In this document: positions 24,583 through 36,587 of the stretch, one piece after another
How positions within the stretch are numbered: position 1 is the first letter of the stretch
Layout: each line of letters starts with the position of its first letter
From: Reichenbachiella sp. 5M10
GTDB lineage: Bacteria > Bacteroidota > Bacteroidia > Cytophagales > Cyclobacteriaceae
Direction: 5' to 3'
Assembly (NCBI RefSeq): GCF_002742335.1
Contig: NZ_MDGR01000007.1
Coordinates: forward strand, 3,476,501 to 3,540,500
Length of the DNA: 64,000 nucleotides
Notes under the pieces: model-generated
The model's input: the letters and a program-made list of their open reading frames with translations, nothing else
Databases searched by the model: none
Told to the model about the DNA's origin: nothing
Program-made: the position numbers and the translations under genes

Positions 24583-26616
24583 TCAACTATCTACATCTAC
24601 TCCAGTGTTGTTACTGAAAGAGTTGTTGGTATTGGTAAAAACGCCTCCTGACTGTACACGCACACCTGCATCACCACTTTTATTGAAAGAGCAATTTTCA
24701 GCACTGAATTGAGCACCGTCTCCTACTTCTAGGTTCGCTTTTCTGTTGGCTCCATCAAATCCTTCTTCGCCTCCATTGGAGATGTCTGTATAGGTAAAGG
24801 CATTGTTTGAGCTATTGGACAAGAACCGAATGCCTTTCCAGTACCCCAACTCATCTTCTTCCCCCTTGAAAACCACGTGATCCGTACTTGTACCGTTCGC
24901 TTTCATGCTGCCTCCATCTTGGATTTGGAAGCCTCCATTGGGTTGCCCCAAAAACTCAGCCCCAGCATTGATGGTGACTTGAATGTAGATATCCTCTATG
25001 TTTGGCGCCAAACGATACGGCACATTGAGAGCTTGCCATGTCCTAGCGCCAGAAGATTCTTTATTTCCCCAATACGAATCAATATAATCATCAGTATTTC
25101 CACTGTAATCAGACGCTGCATCGAAGTAATGGTAGTGATTATACCGTGTCATGACAGGGGCATCATTGTCTGTGATCACATTGTCTGCAAAATCCACCAA
25201 AGTAGACTCCAGGTCACGGGTATACACACCGTACCCTGCACTCTTGGACAACTTAGAATGAGTGATTTTCAAACGTCCCGCATCGTCAACCATGACATTG
25301 CTCAATAGATTGGCTCCATCAAAACCCTTCTCTCCACCATTGCTGAACTCTACGTATGTCAATTCATTGGCTGAATTGTTGGAATGAAACGACAAACCTA
25401 ACCACACACCTCTTAAATCCTGATCCCCTCTGAATGTGATCTTGTCGGTAGAAGTCCCCACTGCAGTAAGGCTCCCGCTAGACATAATTTCCAGACCACT
25501 CCCCGACTGACCTATGATCTCTACTCCCGCCGCTACGGTGATATCAGACTCGATATACTGAATCCTACCTGGCAACATATAAGGGACATTGAGGGCTCCC
25601 CAAGTCACGTCGCTCGTGGTAGCAGACGAACTCCCTTCGGTCTGGATATAGTCATCCGTATTGCCCATGTAGTCAGAGTCCACATCAAAGTATTGATAAT
25701 GGTTGAACAGCGCCACTACCGGCACCTTATTCGCAGTGATCGTATTGCTCGCAAAATCCACCAATTTAGAATTCACATTTCGAACGTACACTCCCGCACC
25801 ATTACCATGACTAAATGTAGAGTGACTAACTACAATCCGACCATCGTCCTCCACCATCAAATTGGCCAATAGATTCGCGCCATCAAAACCACTGCTACCC
25901 GCATACTCTACCGTCACATAGTCAAGCGCATTGGTCGTGTTGTTAGACTGTACATTGATTCCTTTCCAAAACCCTACCACTCCTTGCTTACCTGTCATTA
26001 GGATGGGTTTGTCTTGTGTACCAATAGCAATGACCGAACCTGAAGTATTCACGTCTAGTCCAGCATCATCATCGAAGACAATTTTAACCCCTGCTTCGAC
26101 TGTTAATATAGCGCTAAGATAGACATTGGATGAAGCGATGTAGTCGGCCTTGTCTGGATCATCAAATCGGTTGACCAGTGTCCAATCTTCATCTATACTT
26201 CCACCAATTTCTATCGGCAAATCTGACGCAGTACCTGTCACGGTGATGGTGACCTCATCGTCATCACTCTCACCCTGGCCATCCACGCCCGTCAACTCCA
26301 ACACATACTCTCCCGCTTCTGTCGGCGTGAATGTCGTCTGAGGGTCAGATGGATCAGTCACTGAGGCAGTACTCACGCCACTAGGTACCTGAGTGAAAAC
26401 CCATAAAAACACCAGATCGTCTCCATTGGCATCTGTACCACTCCCCTGGAGTGTGGCCGTCTCGCCCAAACCGATACTTTGATCGGGACCTGCATCGACA
26501 GTGACCGCTCCACCCTCATTAGGGCTTGTATCATCATCTCCGCATGATACGAGCATTGAACTTGCAAAAAAGGCACAACTTATAAGTGCCATGTTTAATT
26601 TCTGATTGATTTTCAT
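24583..26616 (-). CDS. Surface lipoprotein with PKD-like domain and three beta-helix repeats
   Basis: The 677-residue product starts at the ATG at 26616, which places a lipoprotein signal correctly (hydrophobic core then LVSC, Cys25); the frame is open a little further upstream. Cys25 is followed by GDDDTS, whose acidic residues resemble the Bacteroidota lipoprotein export signal for surface display. A PKD/REJ-like beta-sandwich follows (VDAGPDQSIGLGETATLQGS, about residues 40-140). Then come three units of about 175-185 residues, each with a strand-rich ladder and the marker GFDGAN (SSGFDGANLLAN, EKGFDGANLLSN, EEGFDGANRKAN), two of them with NHYxYFDxxSDYxGNTDDYI. This looks like a right-handed parallel beta-helix of the kind used for polysaccharide or surface binding. 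No catalytic residues were identified. It is divergent from the TPR kinase at 26751. Confidence 0.85.
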   Translation of the reverse strand: MKINQKLNMALISCAFFASSMLVSCGDDDTSPNEGGAVTVDAGPDQSIGLGETATLQGSGTDANGDDLVFLWVFTQVPSGVSTASVTDPSDPQTTFTPTEAGEYVLELTGVDGQGESDDDEVTITVTGTASDLPIEIGGSIDEDWTLVNRFDDPDKADYIASSNVYLSAILTVEAGVKIVFDDDAGLDVNTSGSVIAIGTQDKPILMTGKQGVVGFWKGINVQSNNTTNALDYVTVEYAGSSGFDGANLLANLMVEDDGRIVVSHSTFSHGNGAGVYVRNVNSKLVDFASNTITANKVPVVALFNHYQYFDVDSDYMGNTDDYIQTEGSSSATTSDVTWGALNVPYMLPGRIQYIESDITVAAGVEIIGQSGSGLEIMSSGSLTAVGTSTDKITFRGDQDLRGVWLGLSFHSNNSANELTYVEFSNGGEKGFDGANLLSNVMVDDAGRLKITHSKLSKSAGYGVYTRDLESTLVDFADNVITDNDAPVMTRYNHYHYFDAASDYSGNTDDYIDSYWGNKESSGARTWQALNVPYRLAPNIEDIYIQVTINAGAEFLGQPNGGFQIQDGGSMKANGTSTDHVVFKGEEDELGYWKGIRFLSNSSNNAFTYTDISNGGEEGFDGANRKANLEVGDGAQFSAENCSFNKSGDAGVRVQSGGVFTNTNNSFSNNTGVDVDS

Positions 26617-26750
26617 AATGTTAATTCTATTTGGGATACTCCTGTTAATCAAATGGATTTGCTAATTTAGAGAGGACGAAAGCGCTTTGTCAATCGGGTA
26701 TTCTCCTGAACTTTACCTAGGGAAATCCCTCATAATCCTCTATCCCCTGT

Positions 26751-28886
26751 ATGAAATCAATTGTATTTATTCTATTGAGCTTGAACTTGATACACCTTGG
26801 ACAAGCACAATCCTTGAGCAACATGGACAGTATCCGCTTTGTTTTGGATAGTCAAAATCAGGACGAACGCCTGCGAACCTTGGTCAGTCTCTGCACACAC
26901 CCTACTGAAAACAGAGAGCAAGCCAAATTGACTCTAAGTCTGAGTGAGGAAGCCAAACAACTCGCCATGGAACTCAATAATCATAAAGATCTGTTGTGGA
27001 TACAAATCGAAGAGGCCTCTGCGATCGGTCTACTCCAAGGCCGTCAACAAAGTATAGACAGTCTACAAAAGCTCCTTCCAGCAGCACGTGCACTCCCTTC
27101 TCCCAAGGTCTTGCTCCACGCATTGGCGGTCCTAGGCGACCAACAGACCCAAATAGACGACCTCATTGAAGCCAAACAAACCCTCAGTGAAGCACTCAAA
27201 ATAGCTATCGCGCTACCTGACTCTATCTCCATGGGTTTTGTGTACAACAACCTCGGCAATGTAGCCAACCATCTCAGTCAAAACCAAGAAGCCATCGAGT
27301 ACTATATGAATGCCTTGATCATCAAAGAGAAACAGGGTAGCACCAAACTCGCCAAGACCTACAGTAGTGTTTCACAGATATTCAGAAAAATGGGAAACTA
27401 TGACGAATCACTCCGCTTCAACCGGAAAGCCATGGCCCTCCAACGTACGGACAACGACATATTCGGATTGAGTATAAGCTACCTCAACATGGGCAATACC
27501 TATCGACAAATGAAAAACTACGACAGCTCACTGTACTACAACGAAGGAGCGCTAAAACTCAGCCAGTCCATTCAGGATACCTTGGGTTTTGCATTTGCTT
27601 ACTACAACATCGCATCGGTCAATTTTTCACTACAAAAATATCGAACCAGTATCAAGTACTATATGAAGGCCTATCCAACGTTTGTAAAAGCCCAAATGCG
27701 ACGAAATGCCGTCAATTGTCTCATAAGCACCTCTATCAACTACCGATTGCTCGGGGATTATACTTCCGCAAAAACAGCTATCGAACAGGCACAAGAAGAA
27801 TCAGAAGAGCTCACATCTTTTGCCATCAGAGAACAACTAAACGAAACCTACTACGAGTTGTACAAAGTCACAGGTGATTACCAAAGAGCACTGCGTCATC
27901 ATGAGCTTTTCAAAGCCTATTCGGACAGTATCCTCAACGAAACCAAAATCAGTGAAATCAGCAGACTTCAAAAAAACTATGAAATCAATAACCGAGACAA
28001 CCAAATCTCTCTCCTAGACAAAGAGAATGAAATAGCCACACTCAAATTAGCACAAGGAAACGCACTACGCAACTGGCTCCTACTATTGCTTGCCCTCATC
28101 CTACTTGTAGCAGTGATCCTTTGGAGCAGGTACAAGCTCAAGCTACGTACCGAACGTATGCTATCCATCAAAAACGAAGAATTGGAAAAACTCAACTCTG
28201 CCAAAAACAAGTTTTTCGCCATCATCGCACACGATCTAAGAAACCCACTCTCTGCATTCAAAATGCTCACAACTGGATTGGCTAACAATATAGACCACTA
28301 TTCGACCGAGCAACTCAAAGAACAGTTGGAAGAACTCCGACTATCCTCCAATCAGCTATCCGAACTCCTGCAAAACCTCCTCCAATGGGCTCTCTCGCAG
28401 ACAGAAAGTATGAAGATCAACCCACAGCTCGTGGATCTAAAAACCCTCCTCGAAAACAACGTCAGACTCATCCAAAGCACCGCACATCAAAAAAACATAG
28501 AAGTATCCATGTGTATCGAAGACAAAACCATCTCTCTGATAGATGAAGCGACCATAGACTTAGTTTTTCGCAACTTGCTCGTCAATGCGGTCAAATTCAC
28601 GAACGAGAAAGGCCTAATATCCATATCAGCGACAGAGGATCAGGACTATGTCAAAATCAACATCCAAGACACGGGTATCGGCATGTCTGACCAAGAACAA
28701 AAGCAATTGTTTGACATCACTCAAGACGCGAGTAAGATTGGCAATTCGCCAAACAAGGGTAGCGGACTCGGTCTGATCTTATGCGACGAATTCGTCAAAA
28801 AAAACAACGGAAAACTGAATCTAAAAAGTACGCTAGGCAGAGGCAGTACGTTTACACTATATCTACCTAAACCCACTGCAGCTTAA
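26751..28886 (+). CDS. TPR-domain sensor histidine kinase with HisKA core
   Basis: The 711-residue kinase has a signal peptide (SIVFILLSLNLIHLGQAQS), about eight TPR-like units at residues about 40-400 (for example YNNLGNVANHLSQNQEAIEY and YLNMGNTYRQMKNYDSSLYY), a coiled coil, and a membrane span (NWLLLLLALILLVAVILWSRY, about 441-461). HisKA carries His494 in FFAIIAHDLRNPLSAF, and HATPase_c has VFRNLLVNAVKFTNEKG, NIQDTGIGM and GSGLGLILC. It is the same architecture as the kinase at 18060 but is diverged from it. The stop codon overlaps the start of the NarL-type regulator gene by one base (TAATG), so the two are translationally coupled. It is divergent from the beta-helix lipoprotein gene, with 134 bases between the start codons. 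Confidence 0.94.
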   Translation: MKSIVFILLSLNLIHLGQAQSLSNMDSIRFVLDSQNQDERLRTLVSLCTHPTENREQAKLTLSLSEEAKQLAMELNNHKDLLWIQIEEASAIGLLQGRQQSIDSLQKLLPAARALPSPKVLLHALAVLGDQQTQIDDLIEAKQTLSEALKIAIALPDSISMGFVYNNLGNVANHLSQNQEAIEYYMNALIIKEKQGSTKLAKTYSSVSQIFRKMGNYDESLRFNRKAMALQRTDNDIFGLSISYLNMGNTYRQMKNYDSSLYYNEGALKLSQSIQDTLGFAFAYYNIASVNFSLQKYRTSIKYYMKAYPTFVKAQMRRNAVNCLISTSINYRLLGDYTSAKTAIEQAQEESEELTSFAIREQLNETYYELYKVTGDYQRALRHHELFKAYSDSILNETKISEISRLQKNYEINNRDNQISLLDKENEIATLKLAQGNALRNWLLLLLALILLVAVILWSRYKLKLRTERMLSIKNEELEKLNSAKNKFFAIIAHDLRNPLSAFKMLTTGLANNIDHYSTEQLKEQLEELRLSSNQLSELLQNLLQWALSQTESMKINPQLVDLKTLLENNVRLIQSTAHQKNIEVSMCIEDKTISLIDEATIDLVFRNLLVNAVKFTNEKGLISISATEDQDYVKINIQDTGIGMSDQEQKQLFDITQDASKIGNSPNKGSGLGLILCDEFVKKNNGKLNLKSTLGRGSTFTLYLPKPTAA

Positions 28887-29533
28887 TGAAACCAATCCAA
28901 GTAGCTTTCATCGACGATCACAAAATTATGCTCCAAGGACTCTCTTCCTTACTTTGCGGAGAGTCTAGCATCCATATCATCGGCGCATTCCAATCTGCCG
29001 AAGAATACCTAAGTAGTGATCTAGCCAAACAAACCGACGTACTACTACTCGACATCAACCTGAAGCAACTCTCAGGCATCGCACTAGCCGAACAACTCAG
29101 TGGTCATTTTCCTAATATGGGGATCATCATGCTCACCGCTCTCAAAGAGATGGAGACCATAGTACAGTCTATCAAAGCAGGTGCGCGTGGTTTCTTGACC
29201 AAAGAAGTAGAAAAAAAGGAGATCATAGAAGCTATATGCAGAGTATCACGAGGCGAATACTACTTTGACCAAATAGTCTCCAATACGGTCTTCGAAAGTT
29301 TCGCCACGGGTATCATGACAGGCAAAGATCAGCACAGTATCCTCACCAAACGAGAAGAAGAAGTATTGATGGAAATCGCCAAAGGTCGACAACACAAACA
29401 AATCGCTGATACCCTCTGTGTAAGTCCCAAAACCATCGAATCACACAAAGCCAACCTCCAAAAGAAACTTAACCTTCACTCCACCGCCGAGCTCGTCAAG
29501 TATGCAATCAAGCAAGGATTGGTCGAAATATAA
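28886..29533 (+). CDS. NarL/LuxR-family response regulator
   Basis: The 215-residue regulator has a receiver domain with Asp10-Asp11, phosphorylation site Asp56 (DVLLLDINLKQLSGI), Thr near 83 (IIMLTALKE) and Lys near 105 (GARGFLTKEVEKKE). The C-terminus is a LuxR-type helix-turn-helix (LTKREEEVLMEIAKGRQHKQ and PKTIESHKANLQKKL). It is coupled to the upstream TPR kinase by a TAATG overlap, so it should be its phosphorylation target. Candidate target genes include the divergent lipoprotein gene, by position only. The gene ends 26 bases from the end of the convergent acyltransferase gene, and no terminator hairpin was seen in that space. Confidence 0.95.
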   Translation: MKPIQVAFIDDHKIMLQGLSSLLCGESSIHIIGAFQSAEEYLSSDLAKQTDVLLLDINLKQLSGIALAEQLSGHFPNMGIIMLTALKEMETIVQSIKAGARGFLTKEVEKKEIIEAICRVSRGEYYFDQIVSNTVFESFATGIMTGKDQHSILTKREEEVLMEIAKGRQHKQIADTLCVSPKTIESHKANLQKKLNLHSTAELVKYAIKQGLVEI

Positions 29534-29559
29534 GAGGCCTGGTATCTAGACAAATAAAG

Positions 29560-30750
29560 CTATAGGTGCAATCGAATATTGATCCTATTGAATACCTTCA
29601 TCAAAAACACCATCAGTACGGAAAACACTGCACACCACAATATACCAGGCACTCCTCTAGTGAAGTAATCAGGAGTCAATCGCAAACCTATCGACAAGTT
29701 GAAATATATAATAATACCTGGCAGGATGTAAATCAATAGAGGATTGGCCGCAGCAGGCATAAAAAAACTACTCCAAGCCACTCTCTTCTTGCACTCCATC
29801 AACTCATACAGGAAATAATACATCACCGTGCATAGAGCTGATGAATACAGACACCAAGATGGAGTGGCTCTAATTTTGGAAACCCCAAAATAGGGCCTCA
29901 GTAAATAGCCCATCACCAACAAGAGTATAGTAAAACCAATCACAGACCAATGGACACGAACATCCTTACCTTTCTCAAAAAACAGCAAAGACACAATCAC
30001 TCCCGCGCTGACAATCGAAGCATGCGTCAGATGGATAGCAGAAAACTCAAACCAAAATTGATCTTGTATCGATATGCTAGTGGCAGATGCAGTACAACTA
30101 ACACCTATACACAACAAGAAAAAAATCGTCAACAACTTTACGTCTCCATTTACCAACCAATATACAATTACAGAAAATAAATAGGCCCAACCAATCAAGC
30201 CCAAAATCCCCCACCATTTGGCAATAAGTCCTACTTGACCATCATCACGTACATACAAAAAGTACAATATCAACAACCCAATCATTCCTCCATACTGCAG
30301 AGTATTCTTCCACACAATTGGAAAGTTTCTTTTGTATTTGTTCCATATGGGGATGGGTAGACTATAAGCAAAGAAAGCCCATAGCGAGGCAGAAATCACC
30401 ATCCGAGATTCATCATAGCCATACTCAGCATTGACCATATACACGCCCATTACGATCAGTGCAAGAGCCCTCTGACATGTATGCTTCCAAATTCCCCAAA
30501 CACTATCTCCTTTGATCAACCTTGCATTGAATGCAAAAGGCACCGACATCCCCACGATAAACAAAAATCCAGGAAAAACCAGATCGACAAAAGTCATTCC
30601 ATCTGCATCCGCAGGCATATGTTTCATCCAAAGCGGCACATCTGACACCCCGGCAAGTTCATTGACAAATATCATCACCAAAATAGTAATCCCTCTCATC
30701 GCGTCAATCGATAGGACACGTCCTTGGTACAAATCCTTCTTTATCCTCAT
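29560..30750 (-). CDS. DUF5009/HGSNAT-like integral-membrane acyltransferase
   Basis: Starting at the ATG at 30750 (MRIKKDLYQGRVLSIDAMRG) the product has 396 residues; a longer in-frame start at 30825 adds 25 hydrophobic residues before the conserved beginning and is less likely. The segment VLSIDAMRGITILVMIFVNE followed by MPADADGMTFVDLVFPGFLF is typical of the DUF5009 / heparan-alpha-glucosaminide N-acetyltransferase-like family, and about ten hydrophobic spans follow (for example VIVYWLVNGDVKLLTIFFLL). Members are thought to acetylate sugars across the membrane, often in cell-wall or glycan turnover. The substrate here is unknown and no glycan enzymes are adjacent. The gene stands alone between the convergent NarL-type regulator and the eno terminator. 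No promoter motif was identified. Confidence 0.85.
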   Translation of the reverse strand: MRIKKDLYQGRVLSIDAMRGITILVMIFVNELAGVSDVPLWMKHMPADADGMTFVDLVFPGFLFIVGMSVPFAFNARLIKGDSVWGIWKHTCQRALALIVMGVYMVNAEYGYDESRMVISASLWAFFAYSLPIPIWNKYKRNFPIVWKNTLQYGGMIGLLILYFLYVRDDGQVGLIAKWWGILGLIGWAYLFSVIVYWLVNGDVKLLTIFFLLCIGVSCTASATSISIQDQFWFEFSAIHLTHASIVSAGVIVSLLFFEKGKDVRVHWSVIGFTILLLVMGYLLRPYFGVSKIRATPSWCLYSSALCTVMYYFLYELMECKKRVAWSSFFMPAAANPLLIYILPGIIIYFNLSIGLRLTPDYFTRGVPGILWCAVFSVLMVFLMKVFNRINIRLHL

Positions 30751-30901
30751 AGTAAAGTAGCTCCTAATGAAAAAAATAGAGACAAGGAAATTACAAGGAA
30801 TCCAAATCATCACAAAATATAACACTCAATTTTAGCTCTTTGGCCAAGCCACATCGCTGTACTGCAAAACAAGTGTTCCATAAGACAGTACAGCATCAAA
30901 C

Positions 30902-30933
30902 AAAAAAAGCCCCCGACATTTGTCAGGGGCTTT
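30902..30933 (-). terminator. Terminator of the carA-eno unit
   Basis: AAAGCCCCCGAC (30906-30917) pairs with GTCAGGGGCTTT (30922-30933) with one C/A mismatch and an ATTT loop. For transcription from the right, seven T follow (plus-strand A at 30902-30908). It lies 21 bases after the eno stop codon. Confidence 0.92.
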
Positions 30934-30954
30934 GTATCGTATTGTTCTCGTTGA

Positions 30955-33338
<2,384 letters not shown>

Positions 33339-33394
33339 ATGTGTCAATCCACAAGGTGAATAAATTACCGCAAATCTTACTATTTTTTTGACAT

Positions 33395-33430
33395 AAAAAA
33401 AGCCATCTCGAAACTTATCGAGATGGCTTT
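33395..33430 (-). terminator. Terminator at the end of the rplC-rplQ cluster
   Basis: AAAGCCATCTCGA (33399-33411) pairs perfectly with TCGAGATGGCTTT (33418-33430) around a 6-base loop. Seven T follow for transcription from the right (plus-strand A at 33395-33401). It lies 22 bases after the rplQ stop codon and separates the ribosomal genes from carA-eno. Confidence 0.94.
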
Positions 33431-33452
33431 AATATGATTATATCCTTTTCAA

Positions 33453-34028
33453 TTAATCTTTGTCTTCTTTCTTAGAATCATCAGCAGATTCACTATTTTC
33501 AGTAGTATCTTCTGTCTTAGCCTCTGGAGTCTCAGTGACTTCTTTTGCCTCCACAGCTTCTTCTACTACTTCTGCTTCTACTGCAGTAGATGCCTCAGCA
33601 GCTTTGCTACCTCCTCTTCTACTTCTTCTTGTCTTCGCTTTAGCAGGAGCTGTTTCTTGCAACAACAGTTCGTTGTAGTCGACCAACTCCATGATACACA
33701 TATCAGCGTTGTCCCCTAGTCTAGTACCTGTTTTAAAGATTCTAGTGTAACCACCTGGTCTTGTTGCTACTTTGTCAGCAACTTCACCAAACAATTCCTT
33801 TACAGACTCCTTATTTTGCAAGTAAGAGAAAACAACTCTTCTTGAATGAGTAGTATCATCCTTTGCTCTAGTGATGATAGGCTCAACATATTTTCTTAAA
33901 GCTTTTGCTTTTGCAACAGTAGTTGTAATTCTCTTGTGCAAAATCAAAGAAGAAGCCATGTTAGATAACATCGCGCCTCTGTGCGATGCTGTTCTACCTA
34001 AATGATTAAATTTCTTCCCGTGTCTCAT
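33453..34028 (-). CDS. rplQ: 50S ribosomal protein L17 with long acidic tail
   Basis: Residues 1-120 are a normal L17 of the large subunit ([60 protein letters not shown]). The other about 70 residues are an extension: a basic patch [11 protein letters not shown] followed by a Glu/Ala/Thr/Ser-rich acidic tail ending KKEDKD. E. coli L17 is 127 residues, so this 191-residue form is long, though C-terminal extensions are common in Bacteroidota. The tail is low in complexity and probably disordered. It is the last gene of the alpha-operon part, 2 bases after rpoA, and is followed by a terminator. Confidence 0.97.
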   Translation of the reverse strand: MRHGKKFNHLGRTASHRGAMLSNMASSLILHKRITTTVAKAKALRKYVEPIITRAKDDTTHSRRVVFSYLQNKESVKELFGEVADKVATRPGGYTRIFKTGTRLGDNADMCIMELVDYNELLLQETAPAKAKTRRSRRGGSKAAEASTAVEAEVVEEAVEAKEVTETPEAKTEDTTENSESADDSKKEDKD

Positions 34029-34030
34029 TT

Positions 34031-35020
34031 TTACTCCTCGTCTAATTTATATTTTGACAAATCCATGCCAAAAGTTAAGTTCTTGTCAGCAACTAGTTGC
34101 TCTAGTTCAGCTAATGATTTCTTACCAAAGTTTCTGAACTTCATCATGTCAGAAATCTCCAGTCTTACCAAATCTCCCAATGATCTCACATCAGCAGCTT
34201 TCAAACAGTTGTACGCTCTGACAGATAGATCCAAATCATTCAGTCCAGTTTTCAACAACTTTCTCATGTGTAGCATTTCCTCATCCACAGCCTCAGGCTC
34301 GCCCGCATCATGTGTATCCAAGATCATAGTCTGATCTGAGAACAACATAAAGTGCTGAATCAGAATATTTGCTGCTCCTTTCAAAGCATTCTCTGGATGA
34401 ATAGAACCATCAGTCTCAATATCTAAGATCAATTGTTCATAATCAGTCTTTTGCTCCACTCTCGTGTTTTCCACAGAGAATTTCACATTCTTGATTGGTG
34501 TAAATACCGCATCAATTGGAATAAAACCGAAGACTTGCTCTCCTGGCTTGTTCTCCTCTGCTGCAACGTACCCTCTACCCTTCTCTATCGACAATTCGAT
34601 CTCGAAGTTTACACTTTCGTCCATATTCAAGATCACATGATCAGGATTCAAGACCTCAAATGCATCTGTAGAACCAGTTATATCACCTGCCTTGAATTCC
34701 TTCTTACCAGATAAACTTACTACAATCTTACTATCTGCTACGTCTCCAATCTTCTTGAATCGAACCATTTTTAGATTCAAAATGATCTCAGAAACATCCT
34801 CTACTACACCTTCAATTGTAGAAAATTCATGCAATACTCCAGGGATTTTAATTCCTGTAATAGCGTAACCTTCTAAGGAAGACAATAAGATTCTTCTCAA
34901 TGCATTACCGACAGTTACTCCATAGCCTTGCTCAAGAGGTTTGAAGGTAAATAAGCCATGAAAATCATCAGCTTTCTCCATCACCACTTTTTCAGGCATT
35001 TGAAATGCTAGTATTGACAT
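34031..35020 (-). CDS. rpoA: RNA polymerase alpha subunit
   Basis: The 329-residue subunit scaffolds assembly of RNA polymerase. The N-terminal dimerisation domain shows [20 protein letters not shown] and [16 protein letters not shown]; the C-terminal domain, which contacts upstream DNA and activators, shows [32 protein letters not shown] and [12 protein letters not shown]. An acidic linker with [15 protein letters not shown] joins them. Its place between rpsD and rplQ is the standard alpha-operon order, 32 bases after rpsD. Confidence 0.99.
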   Translation of the reverse strand: MSILAFQMPEKVVMEKADDFHGLFTFKPLEQGYGVTVGNALRRILLSSLEGYAITGIKIPGVLHEFSTIEGVVEDVSEIILNLKMVRFKKIGDVADSKIVVSLSGKKEFKAGDITGSTDAFEVLNPDHVILNMDESVNFEIELSIEKGRGYVAAEENKPGEQVFGFIPIDAVFTPIKNVKFSVENTRVEQKTDYEQLILDIETDGSIHPENALKGAANILIQHFMLFSDQTMILDTHDAGEPEAVDEEMLHMRKLLKTGLNDLDLSVRAYNCLKAADVRSLGDLVRLEISDMMKFRNFGKKSLAELEQLVADKNLTFGMDLSKYKLDEE

Positions 35021-35052
35021 AATTATTTCTTGCTTAAATATTAATGAATAGA

Positions 35053-35658
35053 TTATTTAGAGTACAATTCGACGATCAACTGCTCCTTGATGTTTTCAGG
35101 GATTTCCTCTCTTGTAGGAAGTACAGTTAGTTTGCCTGCTAGATCTGTAGCATTCCACTCCAACCATGGATATTTAGAAACGCTACCTCTTGACAAGCTG
35201 TATGTGATTGCCTCCAAAGATTTAGACTTCTCTCTCACAGCTACTACATCACCTAGTTTCACAGCATATGATGGAATATTTACCACTTCGCCATTTACCG
35301 TGATATGCTTATGTAGAGCAAGTTGTCTAGCCGCATTTCTCGTAGGAGCAATACCTAATCTAAACACCACATTGTCCAATCTTGATTCCAACATCTGCAA
35401 TAAGATTTCACCAGTAATACCACTTTTTCTAGAAGCGCTTTCAAACAAATTAGAGAATTGTTTCTCTAACAAGCCATAGGTGTATTTAGCCTTTTGCTTT
35501 TCAGCAAGCTGAATTGCATACTCAGACTGCTTCTTTCTTCTACCTCTACCATGTTGTCCTGGAGGATAGTTCTTTTTAGCTAAAGTTTTATCTGGGCCAT
35601 AGATCGGGTCGTTGAACTTCCTCGCAATCTTTGTTTTTGGTCCTCTATATCTTGCCAT
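35053..35658 (-). CDS. rpsD: 30S ribosomal protein S4 (zinc-free form)
   Basis: The 201-residue protein starts 16S rRNA folding. The N-terminus ([20 protein letters not shown]) has none of the four Cys of the zinc-binding S4 form. The S4 RNA-binding fold is clear: [39 protein letters not shown]. In many bacteria S4 represses the alpha operon; no S4-binding structure was identified here. It sits between rpsK and rpoA in the usual order. Confidence 0.98.
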   Translation of the reverse strand: MARYRGPKTKIARKFNDPIYGPDKTLAKKNYPPGQHGRGRRKKQSEYAIQLAEKQKAKYTYGLLEKQFSNLFESASRKSGITGEILLQMLESRLDNVVFRLGIAPTRNAARQLALHKHITVNGEVVNIPSYAVKLGDVVAVREKSKSLEAITYSLSRGSVSKYPWLEWNATDLAGKLTVLPTREEIPENIKEQLIVELYSK

Positions 35659-35682
35659 TTTCTATTTCTTCTAAAAATGATA

Positions 35683-36075
35683 TTAAACTCTTCTTCTTTT
35701 AGGAGGTCTACATCCGTTGTGTGGCAATGGAGTCACATCCTTGATCATAGTCACTTCAATACCTGCATTTTGGATTGTACGGATAGCAGATTCTCTACCT
35801 GCTCCAGGTCCTTTCACAAATACCTCAACTTTTCTAAGACCCAATTCATAGGCAGCCTGTGCACAATCCTGAGCAGCTACTTGAGCGGCATAAGGAGTAT
35901 TCTTTTTAGAGCCTTTGAAGCCCATTTTTCCAGCAGAAGCCCAAGATATCACTTGACCTGTTTGGTTAGTCAATGATATGATAATATTGTTGAATGAAGC
36001 TTTGATGTGTGCTTGACCTATCGGCTCTACAACAACAACTCTTTTTCTACCTTTATCTTTTCTTTTTTGTGCCAT
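35683..36075 (-). CDS. rpsK: 30S ribosomal protein S11
   Basis: From the ATG at 36075 ([12 protein letters not shown]) the protein has 130 residues; an upstream in-frame TTG at 36081 would add two and is not needed. It belongs to the platform of the small subunit near the E and P sites. Typical segments are [20 protein letters not shown] and [20 protein letters not shown], and it ends in [13 protein letters not shown]. It starts 9 bases after rpsM. Confidence 0.98.
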   Translation of the reverse strand: MAQKRKDKGRKRVVVVEPIGQAHIKASFNNIIISLTNQTGQVISWASAGKMGFKGSKKNTPYAAQVAAQDCAQAAYELGLRKVEVFVKGPGAGRESAIRTIQNAGIEVTMIKDVTPLPHNGCRPPKRRRV

Positions 36076-36084
36076 TGTCAATTA

Positions 36085-36462
36085 TTATTTAGTAGCCTTC
36101 TTCTTATTGGCAACAGTTTTTCTTTTACCTTTTCTAGTTCTAGCATTGTTCTTAGTATGCTGTCCTCTAACAGGGAGACCTCGTCTGTGTCTCAATCCTC
36201 TATAGCATCCTATATCAAGCAATCTCTTGATGTTAAGCTGAACTTCTGACTTTAGAACACCTTCTACCTTGAAGTTTTCACTGATGATAGTTCTAATCTT
36301 CCCAGCTTCTTCCTCAGTCCACTGGTCAACCTTTTTACTCAATTCTACACCAGCTTCAGTCAAAATCTTCTGAGCTGAACTACGTCCCAGTCCGAAAATA
36401 TAAGTAAGTGCTACCTCACCTCTTTTGTTGTCTGGAATATCTACTCCTGCAATCCTAGCCAT
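36085..36462 (-). CDS. rpsM: 30S ribosomal protein S13
   Basis: The 125-residue protein of the small-subunit head contacts the large subunit and P-site tRNA. It begins [20 protein letters not shown] and has [11 protein letters not shown]; the rRNA- and tRNA-binding tail is [20 protein letters not shown] followed by a Lys/Arg-rich end. It starts 2 bases after the rpmJ stop codon, a standard order in this cluster. Confidence 0.98.
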   Translation of the reverse strand: MARIAGVDIPDNKRGEVALTYIFGLGRSSAQKILTEAGVELSKKVDQWTEEEAGKIRTIISENFKVEGVLKSEVQLNIKRLLDIGCYRGLRHRRGLPVRGQHTKNNARTRKGKRKTVANKKKATK

Positions 36463-36464
36463 AA

Positions 36465-36581
36465 TTATCCTTGTCTTTGCTTGAACCTAGGGTTCTTTTT
36501 GTTAATAACGTATACTTTTCCGTTTCTACGAATGACTTTACAGTCAGCGCTTCTTTTCTTCACGGATGCTCTAACTTTCAT
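36465..36581 (-). CDS. rpmJ: 50S ribosomal protein L36 (zinc ligands lost)
   Basis: This 38-residue gene lies between infA and rpsM. The product starts [20 protein letters not shown] and ends [12 protein letters not shown], which is unmistakably L36. Zinc-binding L36 has three Cys and one His; here only the Cys at residue 14 remains, and the other positions are Ser, Asn and Phe, so it is the zinc-independent type. It is one residue longer than the usual 37. It stabilises rRNA near the base of the L7/L12 stalk. Confidence 0.96.
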   Translation of the reverse strand: MKVRASVKKRSADCKVIRRNGKVYVINKKNPRFKQRQG

Positions 36582-36587
36582 ATTTTT

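Noticed and set aside
33368-33382. TAAGATTTG as a carA promoter element
   Set aside because: It has one base too many for TAnnTTTG and no TTTG at the expected distance; mentioned only in the carA entry.
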